A stretch of DNA of 64,000 nt from contig NC_088307.1 in the NCBI RefSeq assembly GCF_032854445.1, positions 19,916,017-19,980,016 of the forward strand. The letters run 5' to 3'. The stretch's first letter is position 1; every line of letters begins with the position of its first letter. The notes under the pieces are model-generated. The model saw only the letters and a list, made by a program, of their open reading frames with translations, did no database searches and was not told the origin of the DNA. The DNA comes from Liolophura sinensis. Its lineage: Eukaryota > Mollusca > Polyplacophora > Chitonida > Chitonidae. This document shows, piece after piece, positions 1 through 12,010 of this stretch. The position numbers and the translations under genes are program-made.

Positions 1-939
1 AAGCAATATGATGAAAACGTAAAAAAAAAAAAGGGATAAATGTCTTGCCGTATAAAAGTTTTGTTTTAAATAAATCTATAGCGGTAAACCGTACTAAATG
101 TCATGAATATTTATAACATACTGCTTGTAAATCTCATGAATATTCATAAAGATATGATGTCAAGACATGTTGATGTCACACAAGCTGCTGTCCAATCAAA
201 TGTATCCTGTTTGTGGATGTATATTAACTTTAGCTTCTATGTAATTCTCAGGTAACACTTGTCATCTCTAGAAAAAAAAGAAATCTCCAAAAAGTGTTCT
301 AAAACGTATATGTTATTTGGTAAATTGTTGGTAGATCTATAGATGATAGAAAGAAAGTCATAGTTCAACTCTGTCTTCATGACACAAATTTGGTGCACTT
401 TCTCACTGGGAAGAAAGGGACTGTTACTAATTTATGTCGATTTTATTTTAAATATTTATGAGTAAAGTTTACGCAGATAAAACGATAGTATAGTGATGGT
501 AGATGTTTAAACTCTATATTCACTCAGCAAATTTGAATTTCTTACTGATGAAATCAAATTAAGTTAAACTTTTTGATTTCTGGGAAAACAAAGAATGGAA
601 GGAATCAGTCATATTATTTTCAGTAAACTTTTCTTAGTAAAACATTTCTTGAAAAACATGTTAGAGAATAGACCAAATTTCAGTTCTAAAATGATCCAGA
701 ACAGAAGATCTTAAACATTAATAGCAATGAGTAGTCTGTTTTACAATGCTTCAAAGTTTTTTGTTCTGGTTTAAGGAGGGTTTAAGTTCAGTTTCTGTAG
801 GCCTACTTATATACCACATCTCTAGAAACTGGTACTTAAATATTGTCACTGGATAAATGGCTTTCAGTAGTTCACTGGCATTTTATAATTGTCTGGCGCG
901 CCACATAATAAAAATTACACTTGAATGTTTTTGTCCTAA
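1..939. other. AT-rich sequence, nothing recognised
   Basis: It has no open frame of note on either strand, and no SINE or tandem repeat. Confidence 0.6.
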
Positions 940-1095
940 TTGATTTATTTATTTATTTGATTGGTGTTTTACGCTGTACTCAAGAATATTTCACTTATAC
1001 AACAGCGGCCAGCATTATGGTGGGTGGAAACCGGGCAGAGCCCGGGCGAAACCCCACGACCATCCGCTGTCAGACCTTCCCACGTACGGCCGTGT
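940..1095 (-). mobile_element. SINE-A copy, tail and core, 5' truncated
   Basis: It reads (TTTA)n, gattggtgttttacgctgta, the tcaagaatatttcacttata core and the accgggcagagcccgggcga block, then stops at cacgtacggcc. The tRNA-like head is missing. Confidence 0.9.
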
Positions 1096-1379
1096 CCTAA
1101 TTGAGAAGTAAGATGAATTGCAGACATGTAGATGGCAGACATTTGATAAGTCCTTATTCTCGGTCAGTTTCAGTACATTACATAAGATGTTTTTCTGAAA
1201 CAAGCTAATCACACAGATAAAAATGTAACAAAATATATCAGTGTGTTATATATATAAACCATGTGGATATCTGATTAGAAAATATCAGTGTGCCATTTTT
1301 GGCCAGAATTAGGAAGTTGAATCATGGGGAGAGTGTAGATCTTTTCTTAGAGTGTAGCATTAAAATGGCCCCTGCTTAT

Positions 1380-2170
1380 CTCATTGTGTCTATTCTGAGA
1401 ATACTGAGGCAGCACCATGAATTCACTGTGCACTGTAACCTATGGTGATCTTTCGACCTATAATGTCTTTAAATCGTTTCTGAATGTTGCCAGACTGATG
1501 AGTATGTAAATTCTGACAACTCAGCATTGAATGGTATCAGATCCTCTGCATATGTCTCTTCTGAGAACATAGCACTGAATGGCGCCTAATAAACAGTATA
1601 TATGTCCATTCTGAGAACTTTGTGATGGATGGCGCCAACTTGTTTCTAAATATCTCTTCAAAGAACATAGCATTGAAATGGCACAGAGCCCTCAGTATAT
1701 ACCTCTTTGAAAACAAAACGCTGAATTGTATCAAATCTGTTACATATGAATTTCCTAAGAAATAGCATTGAAGTGCTCCAAATTGTCTGTTGAGATAAAG
1801 CAAATAGCATCAAATGGTGCCAAATACTTGGCATAAATGTACATGTCTCTTATTAGGCGAAGACAGTCTTGGATGGTGTTAAATCTGTTGAATATCTTTC
1901 TTCTGAGAATATAATCATGGTGAATAGTGCTGAATAACAGAAAATTGTCACCGGACGGAATGGTATCAATCTTTAGTTTTCTGTCCTGACATGTCTGAGA
2001 ACATGTGGTATAATGTATGTTGAGGTGCCAAATGTTATGTAGGCCTCCGTGTCACTTTTATGAAAAGACTGGATCAGCGCCACCATAGCCTCTGTATTGA
2101 TTTGACGAGAACATAATACTGACTGGCACCTAATATGTATATTTTGAGAACCTAGCAATGAATGGTGTCA
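1380..2170. repeat. Degenerate old tandem repeat, roughly 60-65-bp period
   Basis: Blocks like ttctgagaacatagcactga, atggcgcc and tatatgtc recur about a dozen times with heavy divergence. Confidence 0.6.
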
Positions 2171-3049
2171 TCGTTACAGGGTTGAGCCTCGCCAACCTGA
2201 AATACCGGTACCTACAAAGTACAAGTATCTGAAAATGGTGACTCTTGTTGGCAATTTGTGTTGAATTTGTTTAAACCGGTGTTATAGTTATAATGCAGTT
2301 GAAAACTATAGATTTATAGTTATTATCTTGAAGTCACTCACAGTTTTGTGTTTTGTAAATATATTCCACTGATACGATTATGCTTGTTCTCGGTATTGAA
2401 TTCTACACAAAGGGAGATAATTCATTCTGACATGTATTTGGTTAATGATAGAAAATTGACTTTCGAGCCTGTAGGATGAAAATTATCGTGTCTTTGAGGT
2501 TTACAGATTCACCGAAGAAACACAAGTACATGTTTGTACATTTACTGTGTCTGTATTTGCTTGGGATGCGCACTGTTTTTCTAGTTATGGAAATTACGGT
2601 ACTTATTTCAATTCCATGGATTTCGATGTGAATTGTTTTGTTGTTTAGTCAGGGATTATTATGTACAGGGGTATGTATCAGGCCAGTCCTCTTTGGTAAG
2701 CCGCCTCTCTCGCTCTAGACAGTTTCAAGCACATGGTATTAAACTAATCGTTTTGGACAGATGATTCCTTTCAAAATCATCATCTGAAAATTTAAAAAAG
2801 ACAAACTTACAAGAGCATATTCGCAGTGGTTACAACATGTCGCAAAAAGTTGATGTCATCTTGTCCTCAAGACAGATTTTTTGACGGACTGACCAACAAC
2901 CCAACCAACCATCCCATCGACCAACTGATCGAAGCACCATCTGATTCACCGACAAACCAGACTATAGACTTGCCAGAATTGTGTAATAAAGAAAATAAAG
3001 AAATTTTCAAAAACTACTAAACACGGAAAAGATGTTCTTCAGGGAATTA
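2171..3049. other. AT-rich sequence, nothing recognised
   Basis: A 64-codon plus-strand frame (2826-3020) rich in Pro, Thr and Asn comes from a short atcgaccaactgatc-type repeat, and is not gene-like. Confidence 0.6.
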
Positions 3050-3265
3050 TCCTAGGACGCCATTATTTTTATCGCGACGGCCGGTCACGTGATATGATGC
3101 GCACAGTTCGCGCCTGGTCCATGTCCCTGTACGTCTTACAGTCACTTAAAACAGCGTGGTCATTCTGTGTAGTTCTCAATGTAGAAGATGATTAAGTTTG
3201 AGATTAACCAAACTTTGGACCCTGGTGATTTGTTCCTTCCTAAATTATAGACTTGTAGTTTGTGT
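3050..3265 (+). promoter_or_regulatory. Promoter-like CpG patch with CACGTG
   Basis: Sequence around cgcgacggccggtcacgtga, with gtcacgtgat at 3084-3093, an upstream gccatta, and a small frame from ATG 3188 (20 codons) followed by a gtaagt at 3263. It could be a first exon. No downstream coding exon was recognised. Confidence 0.25.
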
Positions 3266-5280
3266 AAGTTTAAGTAGGTTAGGGGACCTAATTTTTGACG
3301 AACTATGGATCAATAATTTAAAATCATTAAGCGTTATTTTACGGAAGTTGTGTATTATTCTTTCTTAACAATGCGTTTACATCCCATATTTTTACATCAG
3401 AGGAACTTATTTTTTTCTGTGTGAACCAGAAGTTCTGATTTTTATATTCCGGTTCGTAGGCCAGTAGTTACTACTGATATAGCATTAACACTGTACGTTT
3501 TTCTTTACCTTCCATGCGTGTAATCAACGTCGTATCTTTTATTCTTACTCTTTCCATTGATAAGGTTAATCAAATGTTATTGTTGTTTAGCCACTGCTGT
3601 GCATTTGTTTTGTTGTTGTTATTTTTTTAACCTAACACCGAGTTCTGTCCATGTTATTGAATTATTTTTGTAGACTTTTGCTCATTTTTGTGTAGAAGAT
3701 TCCCGGTAATACCACTTCAGCGATGTTCTCGTTGAATTTGGCGGATCATAATTTTGCGTCATTCTTATAACTGTTAAATTCCAGTAGATACTTAAGTATC
3801 CTTTCAGTCAAGTACCGGTAGTGTTAAAATAGGATTACTACAGTGCACACATACTTGTAGTTCTAGAGATTTGAAATGGGGAAACCTTTCTAGGCTTCAG
3901 TAATTCGGGCCAAAGCTTTAATGGCGTATAATGAAAGACGTACAGTACAGAGGGTAAGACTAGAGCAGCAGTACCTGGCAAATGGTATCACTTAACTGGT
4001 GAAATACGCCCTCCTGTCAGTTTACCTCAGTCAGGGTGTTTTGTTCGTTCCTGTCGTTGCGATGACGATTTGTAATTCACTTTGTTGTATGCCAGAGGAG
4101 ATCCGCCAGTGGCCATTTGGCTTTGGGTCATCCTTATCAAATAAATAAGGAATTAATTAAATCAAATAAAGATTTCAATTAAAGAGATACAAGCACTTCC
4201 GGTTTGGAGAACATCGTTTCTGGTTGAAAAAATGTTGTCGATTATTGGTCTGTGGTGACATAGTACTCGTATATTACAAGAAGACAGTAGTCAGACTGGC
4301 TTGGAACCGAGGCGCTATTACATTGATTAGGGTACCCCATTGGCTGTAGTGTTGCATGGATGATTGGCCCAGACAGATATAAAAAGGCCTATTGCATTGA
4401 TGATAAAACGTAAAAACCCAAGAAGTTTATTTGTGTTATGAAGACGGTCTTAGCAGGTCTGAATAGTCGTAGAAGAATAGAACCTGATGTTGTATGAAAT
4501 TGTGTTACTGTAACCATGGCTTTGTTACCGTCCTAACCAAATGCCCCGAAGGAAATGGAATGTTGTAGTTGTTGTTGTTGTAATGGAAGTCAAGTGATAT
4601 GTTTTTGGATTACGTAATGAATGACCTTGGTTGGACTAAGGAACCAGTTTGGATTAAAAATTCTTTCAATGTAGACTTACACTTACGTTCTGTACGTAAA
4701 ACATGAACACTAAAGCTCCGACACGTCTCGTGACAGGCTTTCGAACTGTCACTCACACTTATGACCAGTAGTGTTCGATATTGTTTACGTGGTTACGTGC
4801 ATGCGAGTTGTCTGACGTCATGACGTCAGAAGCAAGTTTATCAAGAATGGAATGATGAAGTGCTGTTGACTTCGAAAAGGAGTGTTGGGATATCGGGAGT
4901 TCGGGATACATCCACTGGGGGATTGAAGTGGGAGCCAATTAAGATAAAAGGTTTCCCTTTCCCAGAATTCCATGCAGCTTATGGCTGCATGTACTCATGT
5001 ACTCAGAAGTTTTAGGCCCTATGTTTAAAGTTAAATAAAATGCCTGTTTGTTGGATTTAACTGATGTTTGTAATAACCCAGTACAGTAGTCCTCAGATTT
5101 TCAGTCCCTAAATTAAGCCATTCATTTGAATTAATACCAGTTTTTAGCTGTAAAACAGATCGTTAATGTTATAAATATTTACATATGTAGCATAATGGTT
5201 ACAGTATGGCTTGATTGTAATGAAATGGTGTTTTATACAGTCAAGTTTCTTAAGATATTTGTAGACAAAATATTAGGACA
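3266..5280. other. Non-repetitive sequence without recognised gene
   Basis: It is free of SINEs and MITEs. It contains the CRE palindrome and one copy of a dispersed word (ggtgaaatacg...tgtcagtttacctcag at about 3998-4038). Confidence 0.55.
4811..4830. promoter_or_regulatory. Perfect 20-base palindrome of two abutting CREs
   Basis: TCTGACGTCATGACGTCAGA contains TGACGTCA twice with no spacer (4813-4820, 4821-4828). It is a strong match for CREB/ATF dimer sites. No gene start is visible close by. Confidence 0.5.
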
Positions 5281-6118
5281 AAAAGTTTGCTGATAGTGAA
5301 CCAGTTGTTTACTGATGGTGAACCACTGGCTTGCTGATGGTTTATCAGTGGGTCGCCGGTTTTGAGCCACCGTTTTACCAATGGTTTGTGGGGGGTAAGA
5401 CAGAGGGTTACCGATTGTGAAGCACTGTGCCGGTTTCATGGAGCTCACATAGCTAAGTTTTCCCTTAACTACCATGACGAGGTTTGTTGTAGAGATATAA
5501 AGTGCATTTAGCTAAGGGCTACTTAACACTAACTTTGCTTCACCAAACCGGCCCCTGGTTTGCTGATGTTTGCCTGGGAGCTGCCGGTGTTGAGCTACTG
5601 TTTTACCTATAGTTTGCCGGTGTTGAGACAGTGGTTTGTCGGTATTGATCCAGTGGTTCGCCAGTGTTGGGCCAGTGGTTTGCCGGTATTGAGCCTGTAG
5701 TGAGCCAGTGATTTATTGGTAGTGAGCCATTGGTTGGCCGGTGTAGAGCCTGTGCTGAGCCATTGGTTTACCGGTGGTGAACCAAGGTTTGAGGGTGGTG
5801 AGCCCGTAGTGAGCCAGTGATTTAGCGGTGGTGAACCTGTGGTTTGCCAGTAGTGAAGCAGTGGTTTGACGGTGGTGAACCTGTAGTGAGCCAGTGGTTT
5901 ACCGGTGGTGTGCCAGTGGTTTTGCTAGTGTTGAGCATGTGCTGAGCATTGGGCTACCGCTGGTGAGCTATTGGCTGACCGGTGTTGAGCCTGTGCTGAG
6001 CCATTGATTTAATGGTGGTGAGCCTGTGGTTTGCCAGTAGTGAACTATTGGTTTGACCATGGTGAGCTAGTGGTTTATCGATGGCGAGCCAGTGCTTTTT
6101 TCTTGGTGAGCTGTATGG
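5281..6118. repeat. Degenerate minisatellite, roughly 20-25-bp units
   Basis: Units resemble gtggtttgccggtggtgagc with ccagt, ctgtg or attgg variants, about 35 in all. The minus-strand open frame at 5233-5475 is read through it. Confidence 0.85.
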
Positions 6119-7414
6119 AATAGCAGTTTGCTGGTTATAATATCAACAAAACACTGGAGTAACTGTACATCTTTGACAGGGAAAGACCGTGGAAGAAACC
6201 CGCTAGAGGTGGGCTATAGTAACGAGATTCTTTAGCCAACTTGATTCCGTAAATAGTAAAAGAAAGATTAGAGAAGTCAACTTTCACCCCACGGTGTATA
6301 TATATATTACCTTACTCTTCATCCATGAATGTAATGAAAGACCCTTATTTAAAAAAGTGCAATGATTAGTGTATTTGTGGTATTTTGCTGTGAACAGTGT
6401 TATCATATACTTGTGGAAGCTGTTGTGTTAATCGTTAAGTGGGTTACTTCTAATTTCTGTGATGGACAGTTTAACCAAATCTTGCCAGTAATGTTTACCG
6501 CTATTTTTTTTTTATTTGACATTTATTTGATGAGATTTTGTATGATTTTGTTTTGCATGAATGTGATTTCCAGTTGTGTTACAATCGATTTTTAAGTACG
6601 GAAAGGCGAGCCCGTACGTTCCGTTACAGAGATAAAGCTACTGCCTTGTTTTTGTTAATTGTGGTTACATTCCCAGACCAAAACTTTTTTGGAGCATGGC
6701 GATATGATATTTTACGTTTTAGTCATGTAATCGAGTTTAGTAAGCGCTGAAATGTGCACACGAGGACAGTGTTTTTCTGAAGCATTGCTTTGTTGTTTTC
6801 CTTATTCTTCCATGCGTGATTGTTGAGTTGATCTATTGCATTTTATATAGAAACAGAACTGATCATATGCGTGTTTAACAGCACACACGCGGATGTTCAG
6901 GGCTATAAACTTTTATTGGACATATATCAAAGATTTAAATCTCAGACTGTAACGGAAATTTCGTGATTTCCCTTTCATTTGCCACTCCACTGTTTAAAGG
7001 ACATTCGTGGCAGTAGGCTGTCGACAACGATCGGAAGGCGATTGAGGGTAGGCTTACACGGAGTCCGTGGGATAACTTGCCTCCGCCAATGTATATGTAT
7101 ATATGGTTGTCTCGAAGGCTAGTATGTACTCCTCACTAATCATTCATTGAATGAGGACCTTTCTCGCCTAAAGTAACTCCCAAAGCTGTGTAGTTGTTTA
7201 TTTCTACCTTTGCGGTGACGATTTCGAGGCAAACAGGTAACATAGTATTCCCTCATTACTATGAAGAATGAGTAAAGAGAAGAATGGTAAATATACCGTT
7301 CCGAACCGTCAATCAAGAACAAGGAACTGACCAGTCGTAAGCAGTATTGTTGCAAATCGGTCAATCGGGTGTCCCACGTATTGGTTAAAAATGTTCAATC
7401 TTTCTGTGAGGTGA

Positions 7415-7422
7415 TGACGTCA
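7415..7422. promoter_or_regulatory. CRE motif
   Basis: TGACGTCA lies in gatgacgtcacag. A similar CTGTGACGTCACAG palindrome occurs at 21415-21428 in Gfi1-type intron 1. Confidence 0.35.
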
Positions 7423-8109
7423 CAGTTGCTTTCACCGAGAATGGAATGAAAAGTATCGTCACGAGAAGGGGCGGTGAGACATCGGATGTGTTGGATCCAT
7501 TTAGCTTGGACCCGATTGGCCATTGCGCGGGAAAATGTATCTCATTGATGATAAAGATGTTATTTTGGTTTACCTCACCCATGCGCGACACTGACCGTTG
7601 CCATGCAAGCGGAATATTCTTATGACTTATGCAGGGTTGAGGAACGGGACGGTCATGCTCTAGTCAAACGTGGAACACTGATATCTACTATGACTATTTC
7701 ACTTAATGGCGTCTTTCAAACGCACAATATATATGCTAATGCAAGTCTTGTTTTACGAAAATGCTCAGCAATAGAACTATACATGTAACACTATTAATAG
7801 AACACCAATGTTATTGACTTTGCATGCATGTTTTTATTTTTCTGATTTTTCAAGGGCACGCGAGTACAGGTGTTGTGTTTGGTTTTATCGCTTGTTTTAT
7901 CTCATTTTGCTTACTGAAGACACGTTTATTTGTATTGCTTGAGTATTATCTGTGTACCTACATGTCTGCACTTGTGGACAACTTTGTACTTAGTGCTCGG
8001 ATTTTCTACCAAGATGATTTTGCTGACTGTCAAATGTATACGCTGTGATCATGATTTCATTTTTTTTTAACTTTTAAGTATTTCTGAATCAAGTTTTGTT
8101 GAAGCCTAC

Positions 8110-8115
8110 AATAAA
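8110..8115 (+). terminator. Plausible poly(A) signal
   Basis: AATAAA in cctacaataaaccattg is followed within 15 bases by the GT-rich ttgttgtgttgtaataag and a T-rich tract, a typical 3'-end arrangement. The transcript it would end is unknown. Confidence 0.35.
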
Positions 8116-8590
8116 CCATTGTTGTGTTGTAATAAGTTTTCTTTTTTATTGTTTCTTTTAATTCGTTTATTCTTTGCCTTTCGCATTTTACTGTGGAAAG
8201 TCTTACTAAATTACATTACTTGTGTCACCCTGAGACATGAAACAAGTCATAGGCATTGCAGTCTCGCATAATCTTATCCTGCCTCGATTTTTCCGTCGTG
8301 CTGCGGTTAGTCTGGTAGTAGAACTGTTAGCCTTGGAAGCCGTTCCTTTCCAGTGGCTTAAAGCATGCCGTCACGTACGTATTCGTGTGATTAGCATTTG
8401 ACAAAGTTCTCAAGCGTTCATTGCTAAAATCAGATGACAGGCACACTAATTAGTGATCTAATGAGCCAAGCCATTAGAAAGGAATGACTCCCTTAAAATT
8501 TTAATAATGCAGCGATAAAACGCTGCGGTGCAATACAGTTCTGTTGTGGGTTACGGTTGGTTGTTAGTTTTTTTTCCACACATGACCTTC

Positions 8591-8810
8591 CATATAGCCA
8601 AAGTGAAGTGGCTATATGAGCCAATCAGAGTCCAGTTCAGCACTCGCTAGGCTGACACACTCTGTGTTGTTGTATTTAAACTGTTACATGAGCAGTCCCT
8701 TTAAAGGACCATCAGGATTCGAACACGTGACATCCTTGGCCATTGGCTCCTCGCCTTCGGGAATAGCCAATGATAGACGGTCTGGCTAGAGAGCGCACCA
8801 ATCAGAGATT
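8591..8810. promoter_or_regulatory. Cluster of CCAAT boxes, CACGTG and an inverted catatagcca
   Basis: Inverted arms catatagcca and tggctatatg lie at 8591-8600 and 8609-8618. CCAATCAGAG follows at 8621, cacgtgac at 8724, cattggct and agccaatg are opposed at 8741-8772, and a further accaatcagag lies near 8798. It is promoter-like, with no recognised gene attached. Confidence 0.35.
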
Positions 8811-9097
8811 GGAAACAGGGCATTCCAGGTCGTCATTCGCAAGAAGCATTTCCAAAACAAGTTCCGAAATGAAAACGCAAAAAAAAAAAAAATAAAAAAA
8901 AAAATACAAATGTATACTTTAAACTATAAAATAGGGTGTTTTAACTCAAATCACAATTAATTGGTACTTCATATGAGGCATGCTCGTTAAAACTCTAGAT
9001 AAAAGCTTACATTGTAATATCGAATACGAAAGGCGTGCGTGTGAGCAGCGCTTTAATCGGCTATAAAGTTTGTTCACAGTGATGATCAAAGTTTGAC

Positions 9098-9195
9098 GGG
9101 GCCTCCGTGGCTCAGTCGGTTAAAGCGCTAGCGCAGCGTAATGACCCAGGAGTCTCGTAAAACACCAATCAAAAATAAAAAAAATAAAAAAATCA
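9098..9195 (+). mobile_element. SINE-A copy with head joined directly to tail
   Basis: The tRNA-like head (ggcctccgtggctcagtcgg to acccaggagtctc) is followed at once by gtaaaacaccaatcaaaaat. The roughly 170-base middle is absent. Confidence 0.85.
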
Positions 9196-10073
9196 AAGTT
9201 TGAAGAAACTTCTTTGTTGACTTTTTATAGAAAATACAAAAGTGGTGATAAGTTTTAATTACCGTTATAGATACCGTTTGAAACTTTCGGTATCAGGAAT
9301 TATTGCAAAAATCAAAAACGTTGGAATTAATGGATAAATGGAACTACACTGAGAAGACTTTCATAGAACACTAACTGTAAGCCTACTAGTATATAAAAAG
9401 TAGGTTCACAGAAATTGTGAACTGGGTTTATCATATGTTTTGAATCAGCGTTCCGTTGGTCTTGCCGGAATTCGCCCAAAGACAAAAGAACAAAAGGTAG
9501 CAGTAATCAAGATATTCTTCAACAGACAGATGCCATAAATCAGTCGATGCAGAACGGATAGTTTTGCAAAATGGCACAGCGACGGCTTTGACTTTTAGCG
9601 ATGAATATTTCATTGGGTAGCCCGAAGAAAGGATGGGTGTCAATTTCAGCTGTAGTACTGCTGCCTCATTTGTGGGTAAATTATTCACGGGAAATGATTT
9701 TACCGACAATTCATAGCGTCGATAAACGTTTAACTTAACAGAGGCTCGTGTCGGATTACTTCCACTAAATCTGGGTGGCAGACGACGACCGCATTGTCTG
9801 GTCACGTGATGAAGTTCGTCTCGAGATTCAATATGGCGTCCTAATGGCATCCTGGAGCACCGATGTTAAACTTTTACTTACTATTTGATAGGGAGTCTAA
9901 ATAATCATGACATTCTTTTGTCTCAACCGCCATTGTCCTCTCGTTCGATGAAGTCTCTGGTGGATGCATGTTCATTAAATTTTAACAGTGCGTTTCTTAC
10001 TATATGGTCGTTGTTTTTCCGCCAAAACGCACAGCTTTAGTTTTTGACAACCTTATAGCTTTCGTATAAAGAG
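9196..10073. other. Region with one 139-codon open frame, unassigned
   Basis: A minus-strand frame (9431-9850) starts MPLGRHIESRDELHH and ends with a hydrophobic stretch (YCYLLFFCLWA). I see no domain. The 5' end of this frame contains ggtcacgtgat and caatatggcgtcc, words more typical of a promoter or 5' untranslated exon, so coding status is doubtful. Confidence 0.3.
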
Positions 10074-10309
10074 AGGGTTAGCACGCCAGCGCGGCCCAAT
10101 GACCCATGAGCCTCTCGCCAATGGGACCGCTATGAGTTTACGTCCAGCTAATGCTGGCTTCCTCACTGACCGTACGTGGAAAGGTCTGCTAACAACCTGC
10201 GGATGGTCGTGAGTTTCCCCTGGGCTCTGTCCGGTTTCCGCCCTCAGTCGTACTGGTCGACGCCGTGTAAGTGAAATATTCTTGAGTACAGCGTAAAACA
10301 CCTTTCAAA

Positions 10310-10340
<31 letters not shown>

Positions 10341-10341
10341 A
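10074..10341 (+). mobile_element. SINE-A copy, nearly full length
   Basis: Head (ttagcacgccagcgcggccc), core (caacctgcggatggtcgtga) and a long (AATA)n tail are all present. Confidence 0.9.
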
Positions 10342-10440
10342 TATAAAGAGAAACATGTAGGGCTATGTGGAAGTGAAGTAAGCCAAAACGCAGGCAAGCT
10401 GTATGGTATTTGGTGATTTGGTCACACAAAACCGGGTACG

Positions 10441-10470
10441 ACGTCAAACCCCCAAGCACTCACTCACGCA
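10441..10470 (+). mobile_element. SINE-B tail fragment
   Basis: The words gtcaaacccccaagcactca and ctcac match the tail sequence of SINE-B seen at 61700-61730. Confidence 0.5.
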
Positions 10471-10961
10471 CGAAACCTGTGCACTATTTACGATCACTTG
10501 ACATATTTCTTTTTACTTCTATAAGGATTTCTTCGATCTGTTCTTAACATGACGTTAAATATAAATCAATCAGTTAGGCAATCAATCGCGCGAGTAAACT
10601 TAATGTTTATATTATAAAAGCTATCGTCATCTTAAGAATGTATGCCAGAGAGTGTTAATCAAGGTAAGCAAACGAGCAAATAAATGTAGGCCTATACTCG
10701 ATCTCGCTTTTCCAAAGATTTTCATAAAAGCAATACACTTCAATTTTGGACCACCTTAAAATACTATTGAAATAAGTAATTAAATGCAAACAAGACCCGA
10801 ATTATCAATAAAAACATGCATGTATTCAAATAACCAACTTGCTTCATTCGTACCATGAACATAAGCTTAGTAACAGAGCGTTTTTTTTATCGCACAATGT
10901 GTGTACATGTTAAAACCAGGAGAAGACTCGGTGGATCAATAAATAGCATTCATTTGTACAT

Positions 10962-11223
10962 CTACTCTTCAAAAATCTAATCTTAAATTTAAAAGAAAGT
11001 CTGTTTTCTAAGTGATGAATTTTGCTAAATTAATTCTGCTATTGTAGCAGACTGTTCTAATAAATAGAACACACACATTGAATTAATTCAAAATAAACTT
11101 TGTGTTACACTAACATGATATTGTGTTGAGTATGAGTCGGCATTATGTCATAGAAACAATACATCATAGCATTCAGACAACAGGCTTTCTGTTAAAATCA
11201 ATAGATTAATTTTTGTAGTGCAC
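10962..11223. mobile_element. Palindromic MITE, family M1, diverged copy
   Basis: The left side has aaagaaagtctgttttctaa and gtgatg. The right side has the complement cagacaacaggctttctgtt and attaatttttgtagtg. TIR-like ends surround an AT-rich middle. Confidence 0.7.
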
Positions 11224-12010
11224 CTTAATTCTTAAACCCTTTCAACCGCTTCTGCCACCAATATTTTGAAACATTCTGAGAGAATCATGGGATGTAGAGA
11301 AATGCTTTGCACAGTATTATGAAGCTTGCATCTTTACTGACACTAACAAATCATTTTAACATCATTTTGATAATAACTATATGCTAAATTCCACTGAAAA
11401 AGCGCTTGTGTAGCGATTGAAAAGGTTGAGGATTTACAGCAACTGCTCCGTTTTCCGAAAGGTAAAGATATTATATACTCCGTTTATATTCCGTGCAGCC
11501 CTAATAATTGCACAAAAATTTCAGTCCTTAAAAGAAACGCTCATTATCATATGCGCCATGCGCCATGTGTTTGTCAAACATGTCTTGTTCAGAAGGAATG
11601 GAATATAATTTGATCAATGCGTTATTTCTAGAAGATGTTTCCCATTAGTTTAATTGTTTAATGTCTTGTTTAGTTTTAGTTTTTTTTTATGCTGCATGTA
11701 CTCGAGATTATTTCGGCATTTTTGAGTATTTCTGGGCCAGTGACGTCTAATGAATTGTAATCAACATCAATGTAGGTAAACTGACAAGAGGCCGTATTTC
11801 ACCGTTTTCGAGTGACCTTTTGCTATTTATCACACTGTCGTCGCCGTTCTTAAGAAGAATATGTAGGAGTTCCTGTTTTAAAACCATGTTTTTCTCAAAA
11901 TTTAAGAAATCATGAATTTTCTCATCTTCGTTTTCAAGTTCAGACAATGGAATCTTAGATTTACAGAGGCTTAAGCGGTCAAGTTTAAGTTAATGCTAAG
12001 ATTACTTCAA
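11224..12010. other. AT-rich sequence with one dispersed-repeat word
   Basis: At 11774-11803 the minus strand reads ggtgaaatacggcctcttgt and cagtttacct, matching words at 3998, 19977 and 30309. Otherwise nothing was recognised. Confidence 0.5.

Larger units (their letters stand above)
6119..8590. other. Non-repetitive sequence without recognised gene
   Basis: Several frames of 60-77 codons exist on both strands, but none has domain features and they overlap each other. The AT-rich part before 8115 has the look of a 3' untranslated region. Confidence 0.5.

Noticed and set aside
9431-9850. Minus-strand 139-codon frame as a gene
   Set aside because: No recognisable domain, no neighbouring exon in phase, and promoter-like words in its first part. 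It was described in the region entry and not called a gene.
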